From assembly GCF_910591885.1 (NCBI RefSeq), contig NC_063274.1, positions 21,412,164 to 21,476,163 of the forward strand: a DNA stretch of 64,000 bases. The letters are read 5' to 3'. Source of the DNA: Bombus terrestris. Taxonomy: Eukaryota > Arthropoda > Insecta > Hymenoptera > Apidae. Shown here in pieces: positions 11,521 to 24,539 of this stretch. A model generated the notes under the pieces. It made no database searches. It was not told where the DNA came from and saw only the letters and a list, made by a program, of their open reading frames with translations. Numbering within the stretch: the first letter of the stretch is position 1; each line of letters starts with the position of its first letter. A program made the position numbers and the translations under genes.

Positions 11521-12570
11521 CACGAGAAACTTATCCGTAATTACTGATAATCGACGTGTTTATTTCTTACAGGCACTGACTGAATCAAATTCAATGCGTA
11601 CTAGAAAATTCGAATTAAATTTAACATTCACTTTATAGAATATGAATGCTACTAATAATAATATATGATGGATTCGTTCATTTTACACGCCAAGTATTCA
11701 GTGTTTACAAGCTTGTGAAAAATTCTGTTCTTTCCGTATTCCGTTTGATATCGTATTATGTAATATCACGTATAGAGGAAAAACACAGACTCATTTTATT
11801 CTAAATTAAGTTACTAGCTATGTGTTACTGTATTACGTATTTATGAACTTTATCAGAATGACCCAGTTAATTTCATGAACTGACATTTGGATTTCTCACA
11901 TGTTCCTCGATAGCTACAAGCACAATAGGGCAATAAAATCCCCGTTCAAATACTTTCACCGTGTCAGTATCTAGCAAAAAATGAGGGGAAACACCTCAAG
12001 TACCCAAGTTTGTCTTATATTAGAATATTGACTACTAGTTACTTTCAAAAATTCCTTTAGAAAAATCTATACGAACAAATTCACATTATTGAATTGTAGC
12101 AAATGTGCAAATACTTATGGATAATAGTATGGATGAAGTTTAATCACGATCATCTTTCAATTCTTATCACAAAATAAATAAAAAATTACTGGTTTTTATA
12201 GATTGTTGAAGTAAGTCATTTGTAGTTATTATATAGAACAGTTCCTATGTGTCCATCATGGTTTATTAAAAAGAACAATGTTATTTGTAATTTCTGTATA
12301 GAACTAGTCTAATATCATTGGTTAATAATGTAAAAACCGACGGAAACTTTGCAGCCACCCAATGATTTAATTAACTAACGAACTGTGAAATGTAAGCATA
12401 ACGCCGCCAATATTTATATACTTCGCTGCTGGTATTTAGTCATCACACCTTCGAAACGATTGACATTATGCAAATAATGTTGGATTTTCGCCTGTCTCGA
12501 GTGGCACCGACGAGTGTTTGTACAGCCTTTGGAACAGAAATTACGTCATTCTAAGCGACTGAGTGTAGTC
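11521..12570. other. AT-rich non-coding stretch
   Basis: Nothing beyond short A/T-rich words is visible. A homeodomain-type cluster, ATGATTTAATTAAC, occurs around 12362. Such words are expected by chance in this composition. Confidence 0.4.
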
Positions 12571-12574
12571 GATT

Positions 12575-12606
12575 CCGTCCGAATCGTTTTGTTCAGTCAG
12601 GTACGT
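12575..12606 (+). promoter_or_regulatory. Weaker candidate recursive splice site (CAG/GTACGT)
   Basis: The bases CGTTTTGTTCAGTCAG end at 12600 and are followed at once by GTACGT. The polypyrimidine tract is short and interrupted, and GTACGT is a weaker donor than GTAAGT. It is listed because it has the same fused acceptor-donor layout and strand as the better candidates at 9042 and 46944. Confidence 0.15.
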
Positions 12607-14676
12607 CTATTCCTAAATGAACAGAGGTGATTGCTATGAAGCGACGTTGGTGACGCGTTGTCATTGCAGTTAACTTCGTATGCCAAGTTAACGATAAAAC
12701 GTCCTGCGTTAAAACGTTGCAATTTAACGCGTGGATTACGTTGTGGCGCGATAAAAGGGTTGTAACGTAGAATAATGGGACAATAAGCATTGAACATGGT
12801 GAATCGTTTATTTGTGGTACGGGGTAAATGGAGTTTCATGGCAGAAAATTCGTATATTAATTTATATTACGAGTATATTATCACATTCACTTGATTCGTT
12901 CAATGACAATAATATAATTCAATACACGACATTACACGCCTTTATTATTTGCATTAATTTATATAGTTGGAGGTTAATAACATTGTGTTCATAGGTTTTC
13001 TACGTTACTGACAGGATGATAATATGCTAATGATTTTTTAATACAACTTTCCGTTACTCGGCTTTCGGTTATACATTTTGTGTTTATTTCTATAAACTCT
13101 TGAAAAACTATTTATTTTATAAACTTATAAGGATGTACGTGAGAAATTTCACTTTTATTTGGTGAAAATCTCAAATGCGAAATGTGAAGCCAAGACTAAC
13201 ACGCATACGTATTCAAGATAAGGAACAGAAGAAGATAATTCCGTATGATTCAATGTGTTGAAGTGAATTTCTAGAATTTAATGTTACTTTGTCATAAAAT
13301 TGAGAATGAAATAAGAAAAATAGTTAAATTCCGAAAAATTAGTAACGTTCAATTGTGAAGCGTTGAAACGTTAATTGTGAATTAAACTCATATGGATATT
13401 GGACATTTTTAAAAACCGCACTTTGAACTATGTTACATCAAATTAGATTGTGTAAAAAGGAAATTGGATATTTTTTCTCTGAACTCTACTTCATTAAAAT
13501 CGTGTAAAACCTGAACCAGCTATATATATATTGTCATCCTAATTTTATTGAAATTATTTAATATCATCGAAGAACAAATTTGTACGATTATAAATTCTAA
13601 AATTGTATCATAAAATTTACATAGAGGCTTAAAATCAGATCGATAATTATGAAATATCAGTTGTAAAAATTGGTATCATCGAACGAAAACATGTTAGAAA
13701 TTTACGCCATGAAAACAAGATTTACCAGTGAATTCGTTGCTTTATTGGATATTTATTATGTGGTGTACAGGGTATCTGCGTTATATTCCGATGGTTTTTC
13801 AATCCAGTGATTTATACTAGGAAACTCCTAACGGTTCTACGTTAGATATATAGTAAGTAAGATACACCGAGTGGACAGACACGTCTCGCTTCAATTTAGC
13901 TTTAAACGCGATTAGAAATCGATAGAGAGGCCAGTTGACTTATCTCGAGGATCGTTCTAGGGTGTAGCAGAAGTGGTTACTTTGTACAGGCCCTGTAATT
14001 TATCTTTGTGTCCGTCGATAGTTCTCGTTCAACTCTATGCTATAAAATGTATTTAAACTTCAATATATTAAACAATGAATTTCTCTGATTTTTTCACTGT
14101 TAAAATGATTTAAATAAAATTATTTTATGACAATTTTTATGTTTCAATCAATTTGCGAGATATCCTTTGAACAAATTTGTTTATTTGTTTAAACAAATTT
14201 GTTCCAAATTTGTTTAGTAAATTAGTTGTTCTATACAAATTATTTTTATACATTCTAATAAAGCATTGACCTTTATCTATCTTCCGGCGTCGATATTCTA
14301 CCTAAGCATCACGCGAATCATAAAAACGCAAACGATACACGTAAATGAAAGAAGGGAAAGGACAGCTTAGTCTTTTTCCATCATTCTCATAGCATTTGCA
14401 TAACCATAACACGTCAACATTGTATACTAAAAGATGTAGTCACGCAACTCGACGCTACCTCAAGGCTAGAATTATCTTTGCACGATTTAACAAGCAGTAA
14501 CCTGATTTCAAAACACAGATTTTACTTTGTCGGTGTGCACTAACTTGCTGTTTCGTAGAATAAGCTCTAAAATAATTTGTCGCTTTTCTTGAAAATCTTG
14601 TTTGAATTGTGTCATTTTTTAATCACCTCTTTAATTTAGATACATTTGTGTTACTCTATTAATTCTCTCTAATAAG
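12607..14676. other. AT-rich non-coding stretch with AAATTTGTTTAAAC palindromes
   Basis: No gene is supported. Near 14166-14210, three copies of an AACAAATTTGTTT-type word alternate in orientation and can fold into a small stem. The remainder is AT-rich, and the only frames (60-80 codons) overlap on the two strands. Confidence 0.4.
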
Positions 14677-14970
14677 TCACCTACCTCTTGCTTTTTGCAC
14701 GTGGTTCGCGTCAACAATGGTGTATGCGGGGCAGCTGTGGTCGAAGTACATCATTGTCTTAGGGTGTGTAAACTCGTGTGGTCGCGGTCTGATGTTACGT
14801 GATACGAGCTGTGCGGTACATTGACCACTCGTGCAGTACGAAGTACTGGACAACGCGTTTCCAGTTTGGTAGCCTGTATACTGACTTAAGTTCACTTCAA
14901 TAGAGCGTGTGCTGCAATATTCGTTTTCTGTTGACACCGCCGCGCCGCGATGACAACACGTACATGTCAT
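14677..14970 (-). CDS. Cysteine-rich open frame next to a donor-like site; product unknown
   Basis: Ninety-seven codons start at an ATG at 14970 with a stop four codons upstream. The frame has eight cysteines, including CTCC near the N-terminus and a CTSGQC motif in the middle. Near its end the sequence AAGAG/GTAGGT at 14685/14684 resembles a 5' splice site, so this could be an exon. Against this, there is no signal peptide despite the cysteine content, no family match I can name, and no clear exon on either side. Confidence 0.12.
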   Translation of the reverse strand: MTCTCCHRGAAVSTENEYCSTRSIEVNLSQYTGYQTGNALSSTSYCTSGQCTAQLVSRNIRPRPHEFTHPKTMMYFDHSCPAYTIVDANHVQKARGR

Positions 14971-16000
14971 CAGTATTTTTAATCAATACTCGGACAATTA
15001 CAAGTGTAAATAACGTTTATATCTATTATATACATGTTACACCTATAATTTCCTCATGCATGAAATAAATATCATTTTGCCTATTTATCTTTCTAAAACT
15101 TTAACTACAATGCGGATGACATACATTTGTTTTTAAATAAAAATTGTCACAAACGTTTCTTTTTTCTATTTTTACATCCATAGTTTTACTTATTTTTTAA
15201 TTATAATAGCAGAAAAGTTTTCAGTCATTCGATAGAGTTTTGTTCAAAGTCATCGTTCAGAGTCACTCTCGAACGTGTTAAGGGAAGTTCACATCATTAA
15301 CAAATTATAGGCTGAAGAGACTATATATGTTGTAATTTGAATAAGCTATAGAGAACGGACGATTTGAAGCAGACGATAATGTACGAAGCGCGTATTAAAA
15401 TAATTTTATAGGGATGTTTAAGAATGATCGAGAATTATTAGTTATGATTTGGTTCGATTTGAATAATTGGTAGGTTTGAAAAGTGCGATAAAGTATTCAG
15501 GAGGTTGGACTGGCATTTAACGTTCCTTCGATTGCGAATTGAATTACAAGTGCGCCTTTCCTCTGTCATCCCAACCTGAACAGTGTTTGTATCTGAGGTG
15601 GAAGTCTGCTTGTATGCTGACTTTAACCTTCCAATTCTCATAACTTCGTTTATGAAGCAACATGAAAAATTTTGCTAATTTCTATGTGTATTACTCGTCA
15701 AATATTCTATACGCTCCTCAATCCTTTCCCTTTATAAGCAAGAAGAACATTTTGAAATAATTCACAACGGATTAACGTTACATTCGTGCACAAACGCATT
15801 CCCCTTTCAACACAATAAACATCGTGTTCTATTCAAACGCTCATAACATCTCGACATAAATTTACAACCGCGAGGCCGCGGTAAATGTTAAAAGCTCGAA
15901 CCGCCCTGTCCTTACAAGAATCGAACCGAACAATTAACCGTTCGTAGAGGTAACAACGCGTTCCTGCGTTGTGTAAACGCCTTTATTCCGCAGTCGTAGT
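14971..16000. other. AT-rich non-coding stretch
   Basis: No gene, RNA or repeat supported. Homopolymer runs and short opposed frames only. Confidence 0.4.
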
Positions 16001-16330
16001 AGACGCATTGGCTACCATCGGCGCATTCTCTCGGAGCGACATATTTATGAGTACTTCGTCAAGGTTCGAGTTTTCCTAGACCGGTCCTTCTTCCACTTCG
16101 TGAGCCATCCTCGTCGCGTGCTCCTTCCTGACAATCATCGGCCGATCCTTCTTCATTTATCCGCAGTGTTGCTGCTGGCCCAGGACAAAGCGCGAACTGC
16201 GCATCTCCTAGGAATTCACCTGGAAAGTAAAGGTTACACCGGCAGCAAATTGTCGTTGATTAATCGCGCGTTTCGCGTGAAAGGTGTTTTGTCGTGACCG
16301 GACGCGAGCTTTCATGCACTGGGGTGGAGA
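16001..16330. other. CpG-rich patch, no gene resolved
   Basis: GC-richer segment with a 65-codon plus-strand frame (16100-16297) that is leucine/arginine-rich and shows no recognisable domain. A partial 12-base match to insect miR-12 lies just downstream at about 16525, but without a hairpin. Confidence 0.3.
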
Positions 16331-18880
16331 GAGGTCGCGTTCGAGAAGATGATGAACGGGGAAGAGCATCGTGTCAATACGATGTAATAGAAAACAAGTA
16401 TTGTCTTCTGACGTCTAGCGATATTTTTAGTCGTGTAATATGTCGCGCATGGAATAAATGATCAGGAGATTGCATTGTACGGACTGTATTATGCAATTGT
16501 AGTTTTTAAATTGTTGAGGATATTACGACGAATTCCATCAGGTACTGGCGAAATCAAACGATTTCATATAACACATCCTGTGAAGTATAAACTATTTTTG
16601 GATTCCATATAATCGGAGAATCAACTTTAATTATTCTAGATGCAAGAATTTGTTAACGCTCCTACGTTTGAATGGATAGCTATTTTATAAAATGAAAGTT
16701 AAAATACATATACTGTAGCTAGTATTTTACGGACGAAACATATTTCGAGTTACCTGTTTCTTTCATTTTGAGGACAATTGAATTAGGGAAAGAGGTATCT
16801 GATGCAACTGAATTAACTTCGTCATTTCTCATAAATCCTACATATACCTTTGTCCGTTATATTAAATCAGTCAAAGCCACATGTATATTAACTTGCATTC
16901 AATATCTTCCACTGAAAAAGCCCAATTTCATAACTTCAAAGTCTTTAAATCCTGTAAAGCCCTTTCCTTTCGCCATCATCAACAATTCACGCTGTCTTCA
17001 CTCGTATACCATAATCCTCCTTGCCATCCACCCAACATCCAGCATCACCTTTAGCATCACCACGAACGCGCGCGAAAGAGTGCTTCACCTTTAAACCTCT
17101 CAGATTAGCGATTCCCGGCTTCGAGCCTTGGCTCTTTTAATAGGTTGTACGTCTTCGTAAGCGTAGAATTACGCGGATTATTGCCGAGGCTAATGTCAGG
17201 TGTGAATGTCAGGCGAAACGCACGAAAGCCAATGGCACGGCTTTTTCACCGCAAGAGCGCGCCTCGTATACAATCAGGGGGAAGCCACGCGCTGTGCCAC
17301 GTGCGTGCAATTACGCCGTGAAACCCATATGATTTAATCGTTCGTGTGCACGCGTGTCGTTACGAATGATTCGTTCGTGTCACTACAATTTTAAGTCGGT
17401 TAAATCGGAGCTCCTTGGATTTCTCTCATTTCACATGGAAACTGGTCGTGTCTCCTGAGTTGTTAATAGAGCATGCGCTTGTAAACAGGCCTTGCGGGAA
17501 GTTTTTGGATCAATTATCATTAATATATCCTAGATTTGCGATTTGAAATTAAAATAAAAATAAAGATTTGAAATACGGAATCACTTTAATTATTTTAGTT
17601 GAAGAAAAAGAGAAATAAAATTTGAGTATTCTGAAAAAGAAATTTTGGAGATCTATGGCAAATAATAAGTATATAAGTACCGAGTGTATTTTTTAATCGA
17701 GCAGTTAAATTATCATAAAATTTCCATTTATTTCATAAATACAAAACGAACGAAGTTCTTTAAAAGCTATTATAATTATCATTTCAAATGTAGCTATGCG
17801 ACGCAATTCATTCAATTCATCACCTTGTCCTATAGATGTTTTTCTCAGAAAGTTTCTCAGTTATATATTGCCTCATGGGTAGCATTTGAAGAGAATTTTT
17901 ATTTTGTCACGTATATAATCTATAGTTGTTCAAGATTTTCGTAACTTTCCTACTTTCCATATCGTTTCAGTTTTTCATCTCTCTCTTTCATGGTAAAATT
18001 ACTCTTTCCTACGATCAGTTACTTGTAATTTTCTTTAATTATTGCCTATGCTTTGCTCCACGGTAACTTCCTGCGACGACAGAAGATGATGACATAACTG
18101 TACTCGTCGAGTCGTGTAGATAGTCACTTGTCCACACAGTTGCCTGTTTCTGTTTTTGTTGTTCGGAAAGAGTACGCATAACCGTGCGTGATCATAATTT
18201 CGGTGTAAACTGGATACAAACGCAGGAAGTATCTGCCTCCGAGTTCTGCTATTAAGAGTAATTCGTTTGTCTGATCAGATTTCTCTTGTTGCTCCGATGT
18301 TACTTAAACCTGTTAATGCGAATCAAAACTTTTAGAAATCGTATATGAATAAAAATTTAGCTAGTGCTTTTATAGCTTTTAGTTCAAAGAGCAAATTATT
18401 GATCTTAATCTACGTAAACATTTTTTGTTAATGGTATCTTTTAAGTAGTTAGTATATTATAGAGACATGTTCAGATAGCTCTATTTCTTAAAATTCTTTC
18501 ATGAAAGCTATTGTCCAATTTTTTGAATAAAAGTAAGCTGTTTAACTGTTTCACTCTGTATCTTACATATTGCACTGAAAAATGTTATTAAGTAATTAAA
18601 TGATAAATATATTTTTGTCCGTATAAAAATATGTACAAAAAGTAACAATAATTTAATATATTCTAACTATTATACTATTCGGGTAGCTTAGTCCTTAAAA
18701 ATCTTTTTAATAACAAAAGTTTTGGAACGTTCACATAAAAATTTCTATAATTTAATATTTCACAACCAAGAATATCTTTGTATATCGTAATAATCATCCT
18801 CTTGAGACAACCTGCATTCCCAATCAGGTCAGAGATCACCTTCCAATACCAGTCCTTGATCCCGTTCTCGCGATACGATC
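16331..18880. other. Non-coding stretch with a CpG-rich section at 17090-17420
   Basis: Mostly AT-rich. The central 330 bases are CpG-rich and carry a close direct repeat of AATGTCAGG (around 17193 and 17205) and a CACGTG word near 17299. The 108-codon plus-strand frame at 16768-17094 shows no domain. No gene is supported. Confidence 0.4.
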
Positions 18881-19790
18881 GATTAACGAGCATCCGCATT
18901 TTTGCCGCACGCATTCCCGTGTACTTCTATACCGCGTGCTTTCTGCGATCCGTGGTTGCATAATGCTCGATGAAATACGTAATAATCTTTGCTCCATGAC
19001 GCGAGTCGATCGAGTGTCGAGCGTATCACGGAATACGTAGATACTTATATCCCTTTCGATTCGTATGCAGACGGTCTCGTCATCGATAGTTAGGCATTTT
19101 CATTGCTCGTCAAAGAATAGAGAAAGAGCGGAATCCACTTCCAGGCTCGGAGGCGCGCGCGAGTGCCCACGCCCTTCCGACACAATGATTTCCTATCGGA
19201 CATGCAAACTCTGACTTACGTGTCAGTCGATGGATAGGTTTCCGCAATAAGGAAGCAAACGTTATGATCGATCTTTCAGCCCTGACAATGCACGCGGATT
19301 ATGTCTGATGACCGTCCCTTCCCTTCTTTCTCTCTTCTCTTCCCCTATGTTTCTTCTTTCTCTCGCAATCAGTCAGGTTCAACCGACTGGAACTATGTAC
19401 AGAAAAATAGTAGGGAAAAAGTATTCCGTTGAAATACTCTATCGAATGCGTTAGTCGTTTTGATAAAGTATCTACATTAGATGATTATATTCGAGATTAA
19501 TCGTGTATAACACTCTGGTTTCCTGCCGATACGCTCCGATGATACCGCGAGCAAAGTCTCGTTTCGTTTCTCTCCGCTTCGAGAACGGTTAGGATACGTC
19601 TTACTGTATTTATTTTCCCCTTCTGTTACCCGAGCATCTCGTCCGTTACCGTGGGAGAAAGAGCCTGGAATTATGTAAAACGAAAAATCACTAGAAAAAA
19701 TAATCGATAGACGAGATAGCGAAAGTCCCTCGTTTAATCATCCGCGCCATCTCAGTTTGCTCTTGCGCCCAGAGGGCGCGAGTGGATTGG

Positions 19791-20096
19791 ATGCGACTGC
19801 GCCTGCGCGGACTACAAGAATTTTTGGCGTGTTCCGAAATACTTGGCACGCTTGCCGCAGCAGGAGCCGTAGCGTCTGTTATCGAGATCGTGCTTGATAA
19901 ATCGATAATCTTGCGAAACCATAGCTTGACAGCGGCTCTGGTCCCCGGTTGGGCGTGTAGGTACAGTTATTGGACGGGGGATTCACCCGGAGGATGTGCT
20001 TCCTTGACGTACATTACATACGTGCACCGCACCGTGGACAAGAGTTACGTCAAGTACATACGTTCAGGAAGAGTCGCGGTCACGGTGGTTACGTAA
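19791..20096 (+). CDS. Open frame of about 101 codons; unknown, possibly spurious
   Basis: Counting from the first ATG at 19791, the frame encodes about 101 residues. It has an alanine/valine/isoleucine-rich hydrophobic segment near residues 20-37 and a tyrosine/valine-rich end. It lies in a CpG-rich section where random frames run longer. No signal peptide at the very N-terminus, no recognised domain and no clear splice sites. It is listed only because composition and location make an exon or small gene conceivable. Confidence 0.12.
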   Translation: MRLRLRGLQEFLACSEILGTLAAAGAVASVIEIVLDKSIILRNHSLTAALVPGWACRYSYWTGDSPGGCASLTYITYVHRTVDKSYVKYIRSGRVAVTVVT

Positions 20097-20311
20097 CAGA
20101 AAAGAGAGGAAAGAAACTGCGGAGAGGAGAACGAGGGAGAAGTTAGCGGAAAAACGCGTGCATCGCATTATGTAGCGAGAAACGCGTATCGCCGCCGCGG
20201 GAACGTAATCGTACGTGCACGTTGATTCGCGTAAAGGACACGCTCGCGTATATATGGAGATGTGCACCGTACATGGGATGACACAGTGCACGTGTATCGC
20301 GCTACAGACCG

Positions 20312-20341
20312 GTGTGTGCATGCGCATGCACGCGTGCACGC
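20312..20341. repeat. Alternating purine-pyrimidine run with a 16-bp palindrome
   Basis: Thirty bases alternate purine and pyrimidine perfectly. Within them GTGCATGCGCATGCAC (20316-20331) is a perfect palindrome. The segment is therefore both Z-DNA-prone and able to extrude a small cruciform. Confidence 0.9.
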
Positions 20342-20470
20342 TTCTCGACACAACACGTGCGCGTAACGTGAGAACTTTGTCTTCTTTTCGATCTCACCTC
20401 CCGTTTTAGTCGCCATTTCCTTGGGTGGACACGGTCCCGTGCCATGTAACAGGACTTTCGGGGACCGCGG

Positions 20471-22462
20471 CTATTTATGACAGTCCCGTGTAATGTGTTG
20501 CATAAAATGAAACGGAGTTTCCACGGGATTTGGTGTCGTTCCTATGGCATACCCGCCAGTATCCTACACGTATATGGGGGTAATTGTTTTTATGCGAATT
20601 ATGGGCTAGTATATAGGAACTGGAGAGAAGAATTGGTTAGATGTTGGGAAAGATGTATGGTCCGTGTCCTTATTGGGATGAAGTCGGATGAAAATAGTTT
20701 TTGTATAAATCATTTCTCTATAGTTTGATGCTTTATACAATTTTATGAATGCAAGTTTTTATGAACATTCTTGGTAGTATTTATAAGTTAGTTGTGCATA
20801 TAAATATATAAGTATATTACTTATTTGCATATTTGCATAATTTAGCGTATACGCATTATTTTTAAGTAATCGTTGTAGGTCTAATATAGTTTCTACGAAT
20901 AATTAAGAAGAATGTACTCATTTAAAACATTATAAAGTATTATAGGATGGAAAATACGAGATGAAAATTTAATTTTGGAGAGAAAAGTGAAAAGCGTTGT
21001 AAAGAGAAACGCTACTGTAGAAAAATTATTTGTACGATAGTAATAAAAAAGTTTGAATTAAAAGCGCAGGAGTGTTGCAGCATTCGTGATAATTTATCTA
21101 TTATTTTAGTTTGAAGTCGATTGTATAATTATAGAAATTAAATTTTTTAAGTTCGCCATTTATAATCATCCACAGATATCTGCACAGATGTTGTAACTGT
21201 TCAAATTCCTAGATTTTGCACTACGATCTCCAACATTTCTTTCTTCTTTGTGCGTCTGTCTTGACGCCGAGTCGTCACTTCCGGTGACGTGAATTAAAAC
21301 GGTACTGGTCCAAAGCATGAAAGTCGGACACAACCGAATCTTATTGTTAGCTCGTGACTATTGCATGATACAATATCCTGTTCGTGTACTCATTTGTGTT
21401 TTATTCAAGAAGACAATCGGTCAAGGCGCCATTTTGGGAGAGTTTTGAACAAAAGAGTAATTTCGCAAGAAACGATAGAGGTAGCTACTTAATCATTTGT
21501 ACAATTATCTCGGCATATAATTTCTCAAAAATAAAATTAACGTATATCATTTCATATATTTCACAACTCATTTTTAAAATACTTGCACATTTGTCAGCAT
21601 ACCTTTTCCTTTCAAAATACTAATCTATATAAATATCTTGCCTATATCTTTTTTGTACAATTTCTTATATGTATAGTTGCATTCTGTTGTTATCGATCGT
21701 ACCGTCAAGATACCGATATCGATCGTCTAGACTTCTAGACGATCATACATAACTAGTGCAGTTGGCAATGCATTAAAACCTTAGAACGCAATCTCGTTCC
21801 TCCTGGTAGACCAGACATGCTCAAGCAAGCTTTCCTCTAACAAATATTCCGATCATTTATTCCTGTTCCGCGTACCGTCGTTCGGTCCCATTACAATTTC
21901 ATGGTTTTAAGACAAATGGAGATATTTAGGTCGTTCACCACGTAGGTATAGCGAACAGGATGCATCGGTCGAACGTATTCGTTCAGAACGCGAACGAAGA
22001 AGTAGCCGCCTAAAGGTTTGGTTAACGCGACCGTTCCGTCAAGGACAAGGTGGAAATGAGGTAGTTTGTATTCTTCGACAATCTCGTGCATGCGTCAGCT
22101 ACCCTTTTTCGAAACAAAACGTTGAAAAGCATCAACCTCGAGCCTCTGTTCTGCCTCCTTCTCTTCCCTTAAATATTTCTTCTCTAGTTCTCTCTCTTTA
22201 TCATTCTTTGTTCTTTTATTCTTGCGTCGACTCTCGTGATATCCGTTTTACCTGATTCACGATGAAAGGGTTGAATTGTTTATAGGACAGTAGGAATTCA
22301 AATTCCAGAGTGTCCGAGTTCTGAAGTTGAAAACAAGATGAATAACATATTCGCTAGGGTTAGATATCTTGCTTGTAGATAAAGTATAGTTAGCCTTTTC
22401 ATAAATGTTCTTTGAAAATTGATTATAGATTACAGCACGGATTTTAACTCAATAATAGTTTT
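20471..22462. other. AT-rich non-coding stretch
   Basis: No gene supported. Contains the palindrome at 21721-21744. The 80-odd-codon frames here have no coding signature. Confidence 0.4.
21721..21744. repeat. Perfect inverted repeat, 11-bp arms
   Basis: GATCGTCTAGA at 21721-21731 is mirrored by TCTAGACGATC at 21734-21744, with a 2-base centre. A related ATCGATCG word lies just upstream. It may be chance, a cruciform or a dimeric protein site. Confidence 0.9.
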
Positions 22463-22635
22463 CATAATAAAATATAATAATATTATAATATATACTCAGT
22501 ATATATAGTTAATATATAATATATTATATATAATATATAGTTATATATAATATATTAGTATATTAATATATTAATATATTATATCATTATATATAATATA
22601 TAGTTATAAGTTATAATATAAAATATATAATAGTA
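22463..22635. repeat. TA-rich low-complexity block
   Basis: About 170 bases made almost only of A and T with repeated ATATTA, TATATAAT and TTAATATA words in both orientations. It can fold on itself in many ways and is a probable replication-slippage or DNA-unwinding hotspot. Assembly errors are also likely here. Confidence 0.95.
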
Positions 22636-24539
22636 AGATAATCTAATCTCTTTCCAGTTAAAGTTTGACCCGAATACAAATATTACTTATTATACAACTC
22701 TATAATAGTCGTCGTAACCAAAACGTACGTATCTGAATATATGATTCATCTTTTCAAAACCAAAGAAGCTTAAACTTTCCTTCACAATATACATCGTCGA
22801 TACAACAATAAATATCCCAAAGGCAGAGCAACTCTCTCTTTCGACCGTGTCTCTTAAACAACTCTGTCCATTACTCTCCTTCAGGTTACTCCGCGACTTT
22901 TAAATTAAAAGTATTTCGGTGGAAAATAAGATCGAAGTCGTGTAGTACATTAACAACAGACTTTTACGAGGTCCTCGCGACCTGTTGCCACTCGGAGTAA
23001 TTTTTCTTGTTAGCGTCGAAAGGTCTATCGCGACACAATGTCCAAATGGCCCTCTTCGTCGTTGTCGTGGCCGTCGATGGCTTACGTAATTTTTTGTTCG
23101 ACACGCTAACGCTGCGGCTTAATATCGAGCAGCTTGTTCATGCGCCGACGCACCGGAAATGTTGTAACGTGGGATGACGCCAATGGATAACCTTGTTGCC
23201 ATCATTATGCGGTGACTCGAGATGGCTGTGCGCTGTTTGCTTACCGTCTCTCATTGTGCATCGTTGCTGGCTCTGAATGGAAGGCAGTTTAAATAATGCT
23301 CGAGCCGTCGCACGTCTAACCATTAATCATCCGCCGGAAGAATTGCTCGAGGATTTGTTTATAATTATGTTGCTGAGCATTGGTAACTTGACGTTGTTTG
23401 GCTGTGAATTGTCGAGCGTGTTTGATCGGTTCTTGTTGAGTTAGAGGAAAGATCCTAGGTTTTTAGCGAGAGACACGAGGAAATGTGTTTTACGACGGTG
23501 GCTAATGAAAACTTATACAAATTGAGAATGACTTGGATAAAAATTTTTGGTAGAAAAGGTAAATGATAATCACGTATCTTGCAAAAATATGTTATTTGCA
23601 GTTATTAGTATAGGTGTTAATAGCAGTCTGCTTCTATACAAGTATGAAATTATAACGCGCAACTACTGTTATTTTGCTTGATTCCAAGTATCTACGATAT
23701 TTATTCTATTTGACATAAAATTGCACAAGAGAAGCGTAATCTGTAACTTGTCGATTTGCCATTGGTCGACTAGTTGTAAATTACCGTGCAGAAGAGTTCA
23801 GGAAGCGTAGCAGAAAGCGAATAAAAGTAGTGTACAAATCTTCAAATCGATCAGTCAGGTAAAGGAATGTGGCGCCGTTCAGAATCCAGAGTGCTGGATA
23901 TTTAATTACCACGGCGATACACATTCCGTCACGAACGATCGGATTTCATTTAGAGGAGTTACGTTAACTGTTGCAAAGGTACGCGCACGTGTGTGTAGGC
24001 GTTATCGATCAAGCCCTCCGGGTGTCGGTGCTTTTTACGCCGGCTATTACTCCGACCGTATTTCATTCGACGTATTTGCGGTTGTCGTTGATAAACGATA
24101 CAGTTGTATTAACCCCCTTAAAGTACGACGAGTCTCGAGCTTCTCGTCGTTGCTCGATGCAGCGGTGTTAATAACTGGTTGCACCATCGCGGCGTGGCCG
24201 CGGACGCGTAACTATTGCGTAACGCAGAAACGAAAGCGGCCGATATTGGCAAAGGCAGCGCCTGATAGCCTTTGTAATTCCAGGGGTACGAGCATTTTTA
24301 TTGCACCCCTGTTGCGTTCGTAGAGTTTCAAGCACCGTTACAGAAGTTGATTATTATTTACGCAAGTCGGCTATTGGTTCATTCAAATTGCGCGGTAAAT
24401 ATAGCGGTAGATATATATGAATTGGCTGTTGCATCATGGAAAATAATGGACAGGTATTCGAAATTGCAACGGCGAAATTTGTTATTGCTAATTTATTTTG
24501 GTTTCGCTGACTTGAGAATGGAGTGTTGGTGAAGTTTAC
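22636..24539. other. Non-coding stretch with CpG-rich sections near 22960-23340 and 23930-24330
   Basis: Two GC-richer sections are separated by AT-rich DNA. Overlapping plus-strand frames at 23971-24323 (66 and 110 codons) read the same bases in different frames and show no domain. No gene is supported. Confidence 0.35.

Larger units (their letters stand above)
18881..20470. other. Extended CpG-rich region
   Basis: The broadest GC-rich section in the window. It contains candidate frame 19791-20096 and a Z-DNA-prone run at 20312-20341. CpG-rich, TATA-poor segments of this size often mark promoters or exons in bees. No splice-site pair or Inr-plus-TATA combination stands out enough to call a promoter. 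Confidence 0.35.

Noticed and set aside
16521..16537. ATCAGGTACTGG, a 12-base match to the 3' half of insect miR-12
   Set aside because: The 5' half including the seed does not match and the flanks do not fold into a hairpin.
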